Numbered from the stretch's first letter, positions 11,900 through 22,929 are shown. The stretch: DNA of 64,000 nucleotides from Dromiciops gliroides (GCF_019393635.1 NC_057867.1:71799492-71863491); one strand, 5' to 3'. Notes: generated by a model from the letters alone, not told the origin. Translations and numbers: made by a program.

Positions 11900-13057
11900 T
11901 TTTTTTGCTCAGGATGCAGGGCAAGCAGAGGTATGGCGAGCAGCTCAAAGCAGATATGGCACAACCCCTACATGAACCCCTACATGAAGGTGTAGGATGG
12001 CGATCACACTTACCATGGGTATGACCTGGCTGTGAGTAACATCAGTAATCGAAAGGCCCTGGCTCCATGTGCTCAGACATCCGGGCCCCATTCACCAGGC
12101 CTCCCAGCAGCATCAAGACATTCACTGGAAGGTAATAAGCCCAAGACCCTAAACACTAACAGGCTGGTGGTGGCCTGTCAGCCAAAGGCCAGAGGATGGA
12201 GGAGAGGTGGGGAGGGGAGTGCGGGAGGGGGAATGGGGGATGCTGAGCCATAGTAGAGGCAGTGGTGAGTTCCCTGCCAACCACCTCCAATAGACAGAGA
12301 GACAGGAAGGCGCGAGCCGCTGGGGCGAGCGAGAGGGGGGCAGGCGAAGCCAGCAGGCCAGGGTGTAGTGACTCATGGGTAAGGCCCCAAGGCTGTGGGC
12401 CAGCCAGACCCTGCAAATATCGAGGGCGCTGCCTCTGTGGTGGCACGTGAATAGGTGGTAGGGAAGGGACAGAACTTGTGGGGGAGGGTGCCGCCCAGCC
12501 AGTCGCCCCAAGGGGAGGGTCTGTGTGGCAGCTGCACCAGGAAGGCCAGCAGGGCCGAGTACACAGCCTGGACGTTGCTGGAGGGTCGCTATCCTGTCAG
12601 CCCAAACTGGCTAAACTGCAAGTGAATGGGAGAGTTGGTCCAGTCCAGAAGGGGCAGGCCTGACCTCAGAGCCACAGCAGGACCAGGCTGGGCCGAGCCA
12701 GGCCGAGCCTCTGAGTCTAGAAGCTTCCACATAACAAGCAGAATCCACATTCTAAATGCTCCCTCCGCCAAGGGCTAGTCGGCTAGTCGGATTCTGCGCC
12801 TGCGCAGGCGCAGGCACAAGCGCACTGCTTGGTAGCAGGGAGCCCAGAAGGGAGGGAAGGGAGGCTCTCCATCCAACCTGTTGCGGCCTCTAACCTGCCG
12901 CATTACCCACCACCTTCGCCCCTCCCTCCCACTACAGCTGGTTAAAGCCAGCGTGGGGACAGCTTTGGAACCAGTTTTGTCCTGTTGCCAAGCCTCGAGC
13001 TATCCACTGCGGCTCAGTCATTGTTGGAGGGGCTCTTCAATTCTGAAAGGCACGGTT
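11900..13057. other. GC-rich island of unknown origin
   Basis: The only clearly GC-rich, CpG-containing kilobase in the window. It contains a 20-bp palindrome with NRF1-type motifs (12794-12813). On the plus strand ATGGCGAGCAGC at about 11935 opens a short frame reading MASSSKQIWHNPYMNPYMKV and then stops; the same frame continues beyond the stop to about 12253. On the minus strand 12373-12564 is open (reads NVQAVYSALLAFLVQL near its start). I recognise neither. It may be a CpG-island promoter with a first exon, or a decayed retrocopy. The downstream border is an L1 3' end. Confidence 0.45.
12794..12813. promoter_or_regulatory. Perfect 20-bp palindrome with two overlapping NRF1-type sites
   Basis: CTGCGCCTGCGCAGGCGCAG equals its own reverse complement. 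It contains TGCGCCTGCGCA and TGCGCAGGCGCA, which fit the NRF1 motif (YGCGCMTGCGCR) on each strand. Such sites are common in CpG-island promoters. The symmetry gives no direction of transcription. Confidence 0.5.
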
Positions 13058-13327
13058 TCAGGGAAACCGGAGAAGACTTGAATGAATTGATGCAGAGTGA
13101 TGTGGGCAGTGGAAGAACAATTTCTCCAATAGCAGCACTATTGTATGCACACACTTTGAAACAGTATCTCTGATCACTGCAATTATCAACCACAATTCTA
13201 GAGGAGTCGAGACACAACACATCCTGATGGGGAAGTGAAGGGCTCACAGGGAACACTGTGATGTATTTTGTGGGTGCGTGGCCATTGGGGGAATGCGTTT
13301 TGCTTCACTGTACCTGTTTTTTCCAAA

Positions 13328-13381
<54 letters not shown>

Positions 13382-13442
13382 AGAATTAGGCACATTTTCA
13401 TGGAAATAAAATAAAATTAAACTTAAGAAAATAAGAAAAATA
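13058..13442 (+). mobile_element. Old LINE-1 3' end with (TG)n
   Basis: 'gaatgaattgatgcagagtg', 'atagcagcactattgta' and 'caaccacaattctagagga' follow the order of a marsupial L1 3' region. It ends in an A-rich tail (aaataaaataaaattaaac) near 13442. A (TG)n microsatellite has grown inside it. Confidence 0.7.
13330..13380. repeat. (TG)n microsatellite
   Basis: About 25 uninterrupted TG units within an L1 3' end. Confidence 0.98.
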
Positions 13443-13569
13443 TAATTGCATAGAATGGGGGGGGTCAATTCAGAGGAACACGGATGTTTAGGTTCAAGAA
13501 GAGAAGGGGGGTGGAGAGAAGATCTAATAGATGTATTCTTGTATGTGGAAGCCTGTCCTGTGCTATCTT

Positions 13570-13818
13570 TGGTGGAAGGGGGGAGAACTAGGATCGGTGG
13601 GTAGAAGTTTCAGAGGGACATATTTAGGTTTGATGTTAGAAAAGACTTCCTAACAATTAGAGTTGTCTGAAAAGGGAAGAGACTGCCTCAGGAGCTCATG
13701 GAGGTCATCTTCAATGAAGAGTGTCAGCAGAGGCTGAAGAAGGAATTTTTGTTGAAGTACCCTGTATATCAGATGGTCTCTGAAGTCCCTTCCCCTACAG
13801 ACTGTGATTCTTATCTGA
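13570..13818 (+). mobile_element. CR1/L3 LINE 3' end
   Basis: 'gtagaagtttcagagggaca', 'taggtttgatgttagaaaag', 'cttcctaacaattagag', 'ggtctctgaagtcccttcc' and 'actgtgattct' match the L3/CR1 3' end in order. Ancient. Confidence 0.75.
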
Positions 13819-13824
13819 ACAGTG

Positions 13825-13935
13825 TGTAACTTGAGCTCTTGAAAACTTTCAGTGATGGAGAACTTACTACTTTCTAAGACAGCCAACTTCATTTTGGGGT
13901 ACTCCTAATTGTTAGGGAATTTCCCAAACCTCCAC
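13825..13935 (-). mobile_element. CR1/L3 LINE 3' fragment, opposite strand
   Basis: 'gatggagaacttactacttt' and 'ctcctaattgttagggaa' match the reverse complement of the L3 3' region. It lies head-on against the plus-strand L3 end at 13570-13818. Confidence 0.6.
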
Positions 13936-13984
13936 CAAAGTTATACCCTGATACAGCGCTTTTGTGGGAAGATGGGCCATCACT

Positions 13985-14127
13985 GGGGGCAGCTAGGTGG
14001 CACAGTGGATAAAGCACTGGCTGGATTCAGGAGGACTTGAGCTCAAATTCAGCCCCAGACACGTGACACTTACTAGCTGTGTGACCCTGGGCAAGTCACT
14101 TAACCCTCAGTGCCCTGAGGGGGGGGG
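13985..14127 (+). mobile_element. tRNA-derived SINE (subfamily B) with 17-bp TSD
   Basis: Complete SINE with a short internal deletion (CACTGGCTGGATTC) and a G-rich tail in place of poly(A). TSDs at 13968-13984 and 14128-14144 differ at one base of 17. Confidence 0.94.
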
Positions 14128-14374
14128 GAAGATGAGCCATCACTAGTGCTAGTCTTGACTTCCCAAAGACACCTCCCATTTAAAAAAATAAACTTGTAAC
14201 AAATCAACATAGTAAAGCAAAACCAATCTATGCACTGACCATGTCCAAAAATATGTGTCATTTGGCACTTTGAGCCCTGAATCCAGACCCACACCAGTCA
14301 TATGGTGGGTAACATGTGCTATCACCTTTCTTCTGGAGTTGTGGTTGGTCACTGCATTGGTCATTGTTCTTCTT

Positions 14375-14530
14375 TCTTTTTTTTTTTTTTTTTTGGTGAG
14401 GCAATTGGGGTTAAGTGACTTGCCCAGGGTCACACAGCTAGTAAGTGTTAAGTGTCTGAGGCCTCAATTTAACTCAGGTCCTCCTGACTCCAGGGCCAGT
14501 GCTCTATTCACTGTGCCAATTAGCTGCCCC
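14375..14530 (-). mobile_element. tRNA-derived SINE (subfamily A)
   Basis: Reverse-complement copy with a poly(T) of about 20 (14372-14394), then 'ggtgaggcaattgggg'. It directly abuts a second minus-strand SINE. Confidence 0.93.
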
Positions 14531-14682
14531 CCCTCCTTTTGTTTTGGTGGGGCTATGTGGGTTAAGTGACTTGCCCAGGGCCACACAGCTATTAAGTGTC
14601 AAGTGTCTGAGGCTGGATTTGCACTCAGGTCCTCCTGAATCCAGGGCTGGTACTTTACCCACTGCGCCACCTAGGTGCCCCC
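14531..14682 (-). mobile_element. tRNA-derived SINE (subfamily B)
   Basis: Second minus-strand SINE in tandem with the previous one, from 'ttttgttttggtggggc' to 'cacctaggtgccccc'. The tandem pair belongs to two different subfamilies, so it arose by two insertions and not by duplication. Confidence 0.93.
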
Positions 14683-14689
14683 AAAGGTA

Positions 14690-15140
14690 TTGACTTTGGA
14701 GACATTTTTCCAAATTGCTTTCCAGAATGACTGAACCCCATGAAAGCTGCATCAACAGTGAATTAGTATTCATATCCTGCAACCCTAGCAATTATTGTCA
14801 TTTTTTTGGTCATCTTTGTCATTATGAGCATGTGGTGGAGCCTCAATTGATTTATTTCTTCAATTATTAGTAATTTGGAGCATTTCTTTCATAAATATGT
14901 TGGTAGCTTGGATTTCTCTTTGAAAACTGCCTTTTCAAATACTGTGACCATTTTGTCATTCTATTGTAGAAAGGCTCGTTTTTATATATTTGAATCACTT
15001 CCTTGACTACTTTATAAAATTCATCAGATAAAAGTATTGAAAATATGTTTTTTCCCTTAATTGGTTCCCTTCCAAAACCTCATTGATTTTGTTTGTGAAG
15101 AAGGTTTTAAATTTTATGTAATTATAGCTCTAGGGTTACT
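14690..15140 (-). mobile_element. LINE-1 ORF2 3' portion
   Basis: Minus-strand L1 phrases: 'caaattgctttccagaatg', 'tcaacagtgaattagtattc', 'gtcattctattgtag', 'tggttcccttccaaaacc'. Diverged, frames broken. Confidence 0.7.
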
Positions 15141-16870
15141 ATCTTAAATCTCACAATGGCAAGCTAGACCCCCACCGTTAAGGGGCTGTGGGGTATTTTT
15201 TCTAGACCCATAGCTCATGAACTTTCATCAGTGTGCTGCTCCCTTCCTATGTTTTATCAGTAGATGGCAATTAGCCAGTCAAATGGAAATACTCTCCTGC
15301 AAGTACACACAGAGTCTAGAGGAAAGTAGGCTCAAGCCCATATGGCACAAAGGTAATTCATATGCTCCTGGAAGTCTCCCCCCCCCATTTGTGGGGCCCT
15401 TGTGAAGTTCTTGGTTTGTTTGTGTAATTTTCTGTTAGCTTCCTTTTAGACTCCTAAAGCTGCCTTTCCTCAGTGTGTCTAATTCGTCTTCATCTCTCAA
15501 TACAGATTTTGCTTTCGTTTGCTTCTCTTCTATGGGGACACTGCTAGGGCAATGATTACAAGTCTAAATCCTCTGATCTTTTGAAGTTCACAAGGTCCTT
15601 GTCTGGTCAAGGGGGAAGTAAGGAAGAGAAAGAACCACCCCTTTTCTCCCTCCCACTCTCTTGCCCCAACAAACAATCCCCTTTCAAGGGCTTGGTTAGA
15701 ACTGCTGTCTCTTGGATCACCAATGAAATGCTAGAATCCAAATTGCCTATTTTATGGAAGATCAACAGGGTATACATGAGGTTAATGCCTATGAAAAATT
15801 GATGGATTCAAGAGAGATATTCTAACCTGATAAAAGTATCAGGGCCAGAGTATCTTCTTAGTCACTTTAAGAGGAGTGGGGTGATTCATCAATTCAATCG
15901 GCCCCAAATCATCTATTTTATCTTCTATGTACCTCTTTTTCCCTTGTTTAGTGAACTCTTCCCCATCTATAGTTGCAAAATATGTCTCCTTTATTGTGAT
16001 TTATTATAAGTTATACTCAATAGATATCAACTAATCAATGAACTTGCTGTTTGTGGCTGTAATTTGATCATTTAGCAAACATTACTGTACATTTAGGCTA
16101 TTAAGCATAAGCCCAAAGTAGTGACTAGCCCCCTAAACCAAACATAATTACCTAACAAGTTTTTTATAACCTTAGACTACAAGTGAAGAACTTTTGTTCT
16201 GTTGAGAGGCACTGACACATGCGAGAAAAATCAATTAAGGATCCTCTAAGTTTTACAAAAATAATTCTTAGGTATTTTGTGGGGGGTGAAAGAGGTGAGC
16301 AGGCTAGAGAAAAATAAAACATTTCTTTTTATCTAGCTCTTAAATCTAGAGAATAAAGCCATTCACTAAGCTATAACAAATAATAAAAACACACTTTCTA
16401 CATTATAACCCTTAATGGAGAAAAGCAGAATGGAGTAATGAAAGTGAGGGGACAGAAAATGAGACTGAAAAGGACTGAGGAGAGCAACACGTGAAAAGAC
16501 AGAAGAGTTGGGAAAGGGGCAGAAAAAGATCAGCAAAAAGACACAGACACAAAAAGCCAAAGAGAAACTAACCCTTGGGAAATTCAGACACCGCCAGAGA
16601 GAGGCTATACGAGTATGATAGTAGAACGATTTGTGTACGCCAGTTCTTGGACCAGTGGAAGATATTCATCTATCACCCTCCTCCTCCTCTACTGTTTCTT
16701 TCCACAAGACTGTGTAAGCATGAGGGAACCTAATATTGGCCATTGTGATTGAAATGGGTTATGGCAAAGAGTTCTTTAATAGGCTGTGGAACCAGAAGTA
16801 ACTTGGGGTATTTACTGAGGAGGACAATGAGTGTGCTCTTGTGCCCTCGTGTGTTCGTGTGTTTGTGTGT
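15141..16870. other. No assignable feature
   Basis: About 1.7 kb with no recognised repeat and no credible gene. The plus frames 15217-15405 and 15581-15802 have no motif. The purine-rich block at about 16400-16560 is low-complexity. Confidence 0.5.
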
Positions 16871-16965
16871 TTTCTCTCTCTCTCTCTCTCTTCCTCCCTC
16901 CCTCCCTCTCTTCTCCTCCCTCTCTCTGTGTGTTTCTCATGCACACACATACACACGCACATATA
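16871..16965. repeat. (CT)n pyrimidine tract with (CA)-rich end
   Basis: CT and CCCT repeats followed by short TG and CACA stretches. The frames on both strands here are low-complexity artefacts. Confidence 0.95.
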
Positions 16966-16994
16966 ATTGAACCTAGAATGAGAACTATTGAGTG

Positions 16995-17725
16995 AAGAGT
17001 GACCTGGGGTAGGGAGACCAACCAGAAAGCTATTGCAATAGCCCAAATATGAATTGATGAGAGCCTGAAGCAGGGTGGGAGCCGTGTGAGTGGAGATAAG
17101 GGAGAGTATACAAGAGAAGCAAAAGAAATGCCAAAACTTGGCAACAGTTTGGATGTGTGGGGTGAATGCATGTGGAGTACAGAAGTTATTAGCCTGAGGG
17201 ACTAAGAGGATGGTGGTGCCCTCAACAGCAATACGAAAGTTGTTCTGAATGCAGATCGAAACATAATATTTTCACTTCTGTTGTTGTTTGTTGTTGTGTT
17301 TCTTCTTTCTTGTGGTTTTTCCCTTTTGTTCTGATTTTTCTCTCACAACATGACTAATGTGGAAATATGTTTAACATGATCGTAATGTATAACCTATATC
17401 AGATTGCTTGCTGGCTTTGGGAGGGGATTAGGGAAGTGGGGGGCGGAGAGAGGGAGAAAAATTTAGAACTCAAAATCTTATAAAAATTAATGTTAAGACT
17501 ATCTTTACATGTAATTGGAAAAAATAAAAGACTATTGAAAAAGTAATAGGAAAGTTGGAAAGGGGGAAGGGTTTGAGGAAAAAGATGATGAGTTCAGCTC
17601 TGGACATGCTGAATTTGCGATACTTCTGGGACATCCAGTATGAGATGTCCAAAAGGCCATTAGTAACATGAGACTGGAGCTCAGGAGGGAGATCAAGGAC
17701 AGATATATAAATCTATGAAGATGAA
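16995..17725 (-). mobile_element. LINE-2 (RT-adjacent part), split by an L1
   Basis: 'agggagaccaaccagaaagc', 'gctattgcaatagccc', 'ggatggtggtgccctcaaca', then after the L1 'gatgatgagttcagctctgg' and 'gacatccagtatgagatg'. On the minus strand this is L2 ORF2 downstream of the YADD motif. Frame broken. Confidence 0.8.
17243..17543 (+). mobile_element. LINE-1 3' end inserted in L2
   Basis: L1 3' UTR from 'ctgaatgcagatcg' through 'caacatgactaatgtgg' and 'cctatatcagattgcttgc' to 'ggaaaaaataaaag'. Diverged TSDs (caatacgaaagttg at 17229-17242, taataggaaagttg at 17544-17557). Confidence 0.85.
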
Positions 17726-17734
17726 TAATGAAAC

Positions 17735-19180
17735 AACATCAACGCTAAACATATATGTGCCAAATGGCATGACATAAAAATTCACAAAGGAAAAGTTAAC
17801 TAAATTGCAAAAAAAAAATCAAGTAACATAGTAATAGTAGATGACTTTAATATTCCTTTCTCAGACAAATCTTATAGAAAGGTAAACAAAATTGAATAGA
17901 AAATTGAATAAACTGCTGGAGAATTGAGAGCCAAAAGACTTAATGCCATCTTCTGAATAGGAACATTAAAGAATATACTATTTCTCCAGACCACATAGCT
18001 CCTTTACAAAAATATACAATGTACTACAGAAACCATAAGTAAATATTAAAACCCCCAGAAATACTAAAACATCCTTTAGAGATAAAAATAATATAGGGAG
18101 ACAAGTAAAGGAACCTGACCTAAATGGAGACTTAACAATGACATCCTGAATAATGAGTGGGTCAAAGAAAAAGCATAGAAAAAATTAATAACTACATGAA
18201 AGACAAAGTTAACGAGAAAACACACCACAAGTTCTGGGACAAAGTAAAGGCAGTCCTCTGAGCAAAAATTACATTTCTAAGACCATAATTTTTCTTAAAA
18301 GAAAAAGCATGAATGAATTTAATATGCAGTTTGAAATAATTAGAAAACCAGTGAAGAAAAAACAAGCACAAAAGATGAGATCTTGTAAATAAAAGGAAAA
18401 AGAGATCAATTTGAAAAACAAAAAAGACTATGGAAGTGGTAAAACTAAGTGCTGGTTCTTTGAAAAGACTTAACAAAATGATAAACCTTTAATGAACTTC
18501 ATTTTAAAAGGGAGGAAAGTCTAATTAACAAGATTTTCAAAATGAATAAGGTGAAATCACAGAACAGTAGAAATTATATGTCAGCAAAAGTGAGAATTTA
18601 AAATGGAGGATTATCTACAAAAGCATAAAATACCCAAATGAACAGAACACCAAATAAAGCTCTTAAATAACCAGTTTCAGAAAGGTCCGCCAAACTAGCT
18701 GTTAAGGAGCCAACAAAGGGGGGTGGGGGTTAATCTCTGGTTCACTTGGATTTAGAAGACAATTTTATGAAAATTTTAAGGAAAAATACCTATACTATTT
18801 TTTTTGTTTGTTTTTGTTTTTGCAGGGGCAATGGGGGTTAAGTGACTTGCCCAGGGTCACACAGCTAGTAAGTGTCAAGTGTCTGAGGCCGGATTTGAAC
18901 TCAGGTACTCCTGAATCCAGGGCCGGTGCTTTATCCACTGCACCACCTAGCTGCCCCCCAAATACCTATACTATTACAAATTGTCCTGAGAAATGGAGAA
19001 AGAAAATATTCAACCAAACTCCTTTTTTTGTTAAAATATGGTATATCCCCAAAAAGTATTTAATATTATCAAGTTGCAAGGATGGTTCAACATTAGTAAA
19101 AACAATTGATATAAATTAGTCATGGAAAAGAACACCATCCAAAATTATATTATTAAATCAATACATGTCAATACATTAAT
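17735..19180 (+). mobile_element. LINE-1 ORF2 central region (broken)
   Basis: Plus-strand L1 ORF2-like DNA: 'acatatatgtgccaaatgg', 'tagatgactttaatattcc', 'gtgctggttctttgaaaag', 'aaggatggttcaacatt'. These match the L1 endonuclease-to-RT part of ORF2. Many stops. Split by the SINE at 18800-18959. It differs from the nearby 3' ends, so it is a separate copy. Confidence 0.82.
18800..18959 (-). mobile_element. tRNA-derived SINE (subfamily B) with 16-bp TSD
   Basis: Full reverse-complement SINE. Perfect TSD AAATACCTATACTATT at 18784-18799 and 18960-18975, inserted into L1 ORF2. Confidence 0.96.
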
Positions 19181-19189
19181 ATTATTAAA

Positions 19190-19320
19190 TCAATCATCAA
19201 GAGTTTGTCAAGCACCTTTATGTGTCAGACACTGTACTAAGCACTGGGAACACAAAGAAAAGTAAAAATATGGTTTCTGCCATAAAGGAGCTCACATTCT
19301 AATAGGAGAGACCACCGGTA
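19190..19320 (-). mobile_element. LINE-2 3' end
   Basis: 'caagcacctttatgtgtcag', 'actgtactaagcactggga', 'aaggagctcacattctaat'. Reverse-complement L2 3' end. Confidence 0.75.
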
Positions 19321-19439
19321 CAGCACTGAACACAGTGCCTGGCACATGGTAGGTGACAATCAAACAGTTATTCCCTTCCCCCACCCCCCACCCCCAAATC
19401 TAAGGTTACTTACAGTTGGTGACTTCATTATCCTTTTAT

Positions 19440-19635
19440 GTGGTCTCATCTGCTCCTCCCAACAATCCTTGAAGATTGGCAGGGCAAATATTCTTTCTGT
19501 TTTGCGGACAGGGGAAACTGAGGCTTAGAAAGGCTAGGGGACTTATCAAACATCCTGCAGCTAGTTAATATCTAAGCTAGGACTGACAACCAAGTCTCCT
19601 GACTCATAATTCAGTGCTCTTTCCTTTACCCTGTT
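19440..19635 (-). mobile_element. MIR/THER1-type SINE
   Basis: 'acaggggaaactgaggctta', 'ctgcagctagttaatatc' and 'agtctcctgactcataa' are reverse-complement CORE-SINE words. A short plus-strand L2/MIR tail phrase precedes it at 19320-19365. Confidence 0.6.
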
Positions 19636-20389
19636 TGGCCTTCCCATCAAGATCATCCTTAAATGATAAAACATGAAACTTTCTGTGGGAGCATCGTGTG
19701 CTCCTCACTCAACAAGACAAGCAGGCTACAGTTTTAGCCTGCCTTGATATGCATGCCCCTTCTGTGCCCGCTTTTTTCATTGCCTTCTGTATATCATGGC
19801 TATTCTCTTCCAGGACAGAGAAAAATGATCCCACAGAAATGGAACTTCCTCATTTCTATGCCGCAGGAACTCATATTCATTTTCTGAGCTGTTCATAGCT
19901 TCAAAAAGCTAGTTATTGTTAGCACAGACCATTCTTGCAGCCAGAAATGCTCTTGTGTGGATACTCCATCAACCAAATCCCAGTTGTTCTGCCTTGGTTT
20001 GAGTGATATCCTGCTATCCTCACCTCCTACTAAATTGCTCCAGGGAAAAGGGTCCCCTGGGACTAAACTGCTTCGCACAGTATCTTTATTTGTCTTGGAA
20101 CAAGTCTTTCTCTTCAGAGATAACAATATTCACAGCTAGCACCCCATAATGCACCCCCGAATGCCCAGGTTACTGAGTGCTCCATTTGAGAGAGGCAATT
20201 TTTTTCAAGTTCTCTCATCTCCTTTCATCTAGACTTTTCCTTTTGAGCTTTTTAATTCTTTCCAAGCAATTTGTGGATGACAACAAATAGCTCAATTCGT
20301 GCATTAATATCTTTCAAGCATCCATGTATCTGTGTCTTCCATAGGCCTAATATTTGTGTGGTCCCAGGATCACGAAAAAGACCTTTGAG
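19636..20389. other. No assignable feature
   Basis: Non-repetitive by eye. Short frames on both strands (19698-19898 plus, 19893-20126 minus, 19957-20139 plus) lack any motif. Confidence 0.5.
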
Positions 20390-20800
20390 CTCAATGAGGC
20401 CAACCCCCTTATTTTACAGATAGGAAAACTGAGGTTTGGAGGAAGGGAAATGGCTTAGGACTATAGACTTCAAGTTGAAGAGGCCCTCAGAGGTCATCTA
20501 GTCCAGTGGTGAGAAACTCAGCCCCAGATCAATTTAGAAGACCACAAATTAACAGTATCTGTTTAATTGTATTTTCATTTCAAGATATCTATCAAGCACA
20601 TTTTAATCTGATTCCAGCAGTTTTAGGAATATGCAAGCTGCAATCCTGTCATGTCATTTCTGATCTAATCCAAATCCATCATTTTCCAGATAAGGAAACT
20701 GAGGCCCATAGACACAGGAGCTCACATGACTAGGAAGAATCCAAGTGGAGATTTGAACTCAGGATTTGTGACTCAAAGTCCAAGTGCAATAACTTGAGGC
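20390..20800 (-). mobile_element. Two MIR-like SINE remnants
   Basis: 'ttattttacagataggaaaactgagg' in part near 20411, 'cagaggtcatctagtcc' near 20490, and a second set near 20690 ('ataaggaaactgaggccc', 'gatttgaactcaggat'). Ancient SINE remains with unassigned sequence between. Confidence 0.5.
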
Positions 20801-20909
20801 CACCTAAAATTGTGTTTTTGCATGCATAATTGCTGCAGAAATTGCACTAAATCTGGGTCCAAGTGACACGAACATGGAATGGTAGAAAAAAAAACAGTGA
20901 ACAGGCCAT

Positions 20910-21035
20910 GGGCAGACCTGGCTGTGAGTCTGTCACTGACTAGCTGTGGGAACCAGTGTGAGTCTCAGTTCTCTCATCTGTAAAATGGGGGAGTCAGACA
21001 AGATAATCTATACATTTTCTTCCAACTTGAACAAT
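20910..21035 (+). mobile_element. MIR-type SINE
   Basis: 'cagacctggctgtgagtc', 'tgactagctgtgggaacc', 'tcagttctctcatctgtaaaatgggg' in part. Plus-strand CORE-SINE middle. Confidence 0.65.
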
Positions 21036-21139
21036 TTATGAAGATATATCATGAAGAACTATTTTAAACACTAAAAAATAAAAGAAATTGTCATCAGGAA
21101 AGCTCCCAGCTAATCACAGAAGAGGAGGGACATGCCAGA

Positions 21140-21350
21140 CCCTGTGTAGACAGTAACTCATTTGACCCTCACAACAGCCCTTGGGGGTAGGTGCTATGAT
21201 GATCCTCATTTAACAGATGAGGAGACTGAAGCCTACAGGGGGTAAGTGACTGATCCAGGGTCTCACAACTAGGAAATGTCGCAGGCCAACTCGGTCTTCC
21301 TGACTCCAGGCCCAGTACTGCATACAGTGCACTACCCAGCTATCTCTGCA
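21140..21350 (-). mobile_element. MIR-type SINE
   Basis: 'catttgaccctcacaacag', 'catttaacagatgaggag', 'actgatccagggtctcacaa', 'cttcctgactccaggccc'. Nearly complete reverse-complement CORE-SINE. Confidence 0.7.
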
Positions 21351-21354
21351 ATTG

Positions 21355-21595
21355 GGCTTCACCCAGTCTTTCAAGTCTTACCTTACATAACCCTCCTTCC
21401 CATGCACCATGTACCAGTAAAACTGAACTAATCCTAAGTCACCATCTCTGGCACTCTTCAAGTATTCATGCCACCACTCTGGCTGCTACCTGTTAGAATG
21501 TTGTCTATCTCAAATGCCATCTATTCCAGGCATCCCTCCAAAAGAAAGACTTTCTTAGACTTTGTATGCCACCTTGTATGTATGATCATGGAGAT
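21355..21595 (+). mobile_element. LINE-2 3'-region remnant
   Basis: 'tttcaagtcttaccttaca' and 'ggcatccctccaaaagaaag' fit the plus-strand L2 3' region, much diverged. Confidence 0.4.
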
Positions 21596-21603
21596 GAGAG
21601 ACA

Positions 21604-21925
21604 GTCTTTTTTCAAAATATATTTTATTCATTTTATTATTTTCCAATTCCATGTAAAAAATTTAACATTCATTTTTTTTTAATTTGAGTTCCAAATGCTC
21701 TTCCTCTTTCCTGCCCCTTCCCAACCCCTAGAGAAAGCATGGGATATGATATTGATTATTACAAGTAAAGTCATAGAAGACAGATTTCCATATTAGGCAT
21801 GGTGCTGAAAAAAGCAAGAAAAATAAAGCAAGTGAGAAAATCATATTTCAATCTGCATTCAGAGCTCATAACCTCTCTCTCTGGAGGGGGATCACATTTT
21901 TCATCATGTGTCTTTTGGAATTAGA
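21604..21925 (-). mobile_element. LINE-1 3' UTR end
   Basis: Minus-strand L1 end: 'ttattttccaattccatgtaa', 'tttgagttccaaatgctc', 'gatttccatattaggcatgg', 'tctgcattcagagctcat'. Approximate TSD 'agagaca' plus T-rich at both sides. Confidence 0.85.
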
Positions 21926-21959
21926 GACAATTTTTATTACAGGTGCCATTGCTTTCCCT

Positions 21960-22130
21960 AGAGCAACTCCATGAGGACCATAGAAGCATTGCTTTAGCGT
22001 GGAAAAGGGCTCCTCAGAAGTCATGAAGTCAGCTCCTCTCATTTTGTAGATGAGGAAATTCAGGACCCGGGAAGTTAAGGGACTTGCTCGGTCACACGGG
22101 CAGAAAATGGCAGCAAAGAGATTTGATTCG
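21960..22130 (-). mobile_element. MIR-like SINE remnant
   Basis: 'ctcattttgtagatgaggaa', 'ttaagggacttgctcggtca' and 'gatttgattcgac' mark an ancient reverse-complement SINE. Confidence 0.5.
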
Positions 22131-22134
22131 ACAT

Positions 22135-22553
22135 AAAAGCCTCTCTTTGGCTTTTCAAGTCCTTCCTAACTGGGCCCCTTCTCTATTTTTCCAGTGTTCT
22201 TGAGCCCTTATCCTCACTTGTACTCTGTCATCCAATGACCTTGGAGTTGCTTCTCACACAAGGCACTCTACCACATTTTCACTGCATGTCTTTCATGCCT
22301 GGAACTCTCTTCTTTCTTATCACTCACGGCCTTCTGGCTTCCTTCAGGCCTCAGCTAAAGCCACCCTTTTCTGCAGAAAACCTTTCTCAATTCACTTTCA
22401 TGTTAGTACATTCCCTCTGAGATACTCCCCAATGTATCCTGGCTTGTACATAGCTATTTACAGGTTGTCACCCCTGTTAGAATGGAAGTTCCTTGAGGGC
22501 AGGGACTGCACAGAGCCTGGCACACAGTGGGTGCTTAATAAATGCTTGACAGA
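22135..22553 (+). mobile_element. LINE-2 3' end
   Basis: Follows the plus-strand L2 3' end in order: 'cttttcaagtccttcctaac', 'catgcctggaactctcttc', 'cttcaggcctcagctaaag', 'ttccttgagggcagggactg', 'ggtgcttaataaatgcttg'. Confidence 0.85.
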
Positions 22554-22599
22554 ATCACTCACTTCAAGGGTTCTGATTCTCCATCCTACACTTTCGCAA

Positions 22600-22905
22600 T
22601 TGAACCACACAGGTTGTTATTATCCCCGTCATACAGATGAAGTAAATGGGCTCAGGGAGGATGATACACCAAAGGCCATTTAGCCAGGAAGGGGCAAGGC
22701 TGGGGCTTAAGCACAGATTTTTTTTTCAGTGAGGCAATTGGGGTTAAGTGACTTGCCCAGGGCCACACAGCTAGTAAGTGTTAAGTGTCTGAGGCCGGAT
22801 TTGAACTCAGGTACTCCTGACTCCAGGGCTGGTGCTCTATCCACTGCACCACATAGCTGCCCCAAGCACAGATTTTCTAACTCCAAGTTTGGTATTGTTT
22901 ACACT
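22600..22905 (-). mobile_element. MIR-type SINE split by a younger SINE
   Basis: Reverse-complement MIR-type words ('tcatacagatgaagtaaatgg', 'ggcaaggctggggc') on the left of the SINE and 'ttctaactccaagtttggta' on the right. Confidence 0.55.
22722..22863 (-). mobile_element. tRNA-derived SINE (subfamily A) with 13-bp TSD
   Basis: Perfect TSD AAGCACAGATTTT at 22709-22721 and 22864-22876. Subfamily A tail (CAATTGCCTCAC on the minus strand). Confidence 0.95.
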
Positions 22906-22929
22906 TCACCACTGCCACAATAATATGTA

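Noticed and set aside
12149-12511. 120-codon minus frame in the GC-rich island
   Set aside because: Overlaps two other long frames in GC-rich DNA where stops are rare. Pro/Ser/Leu-rich composition suggests chance.
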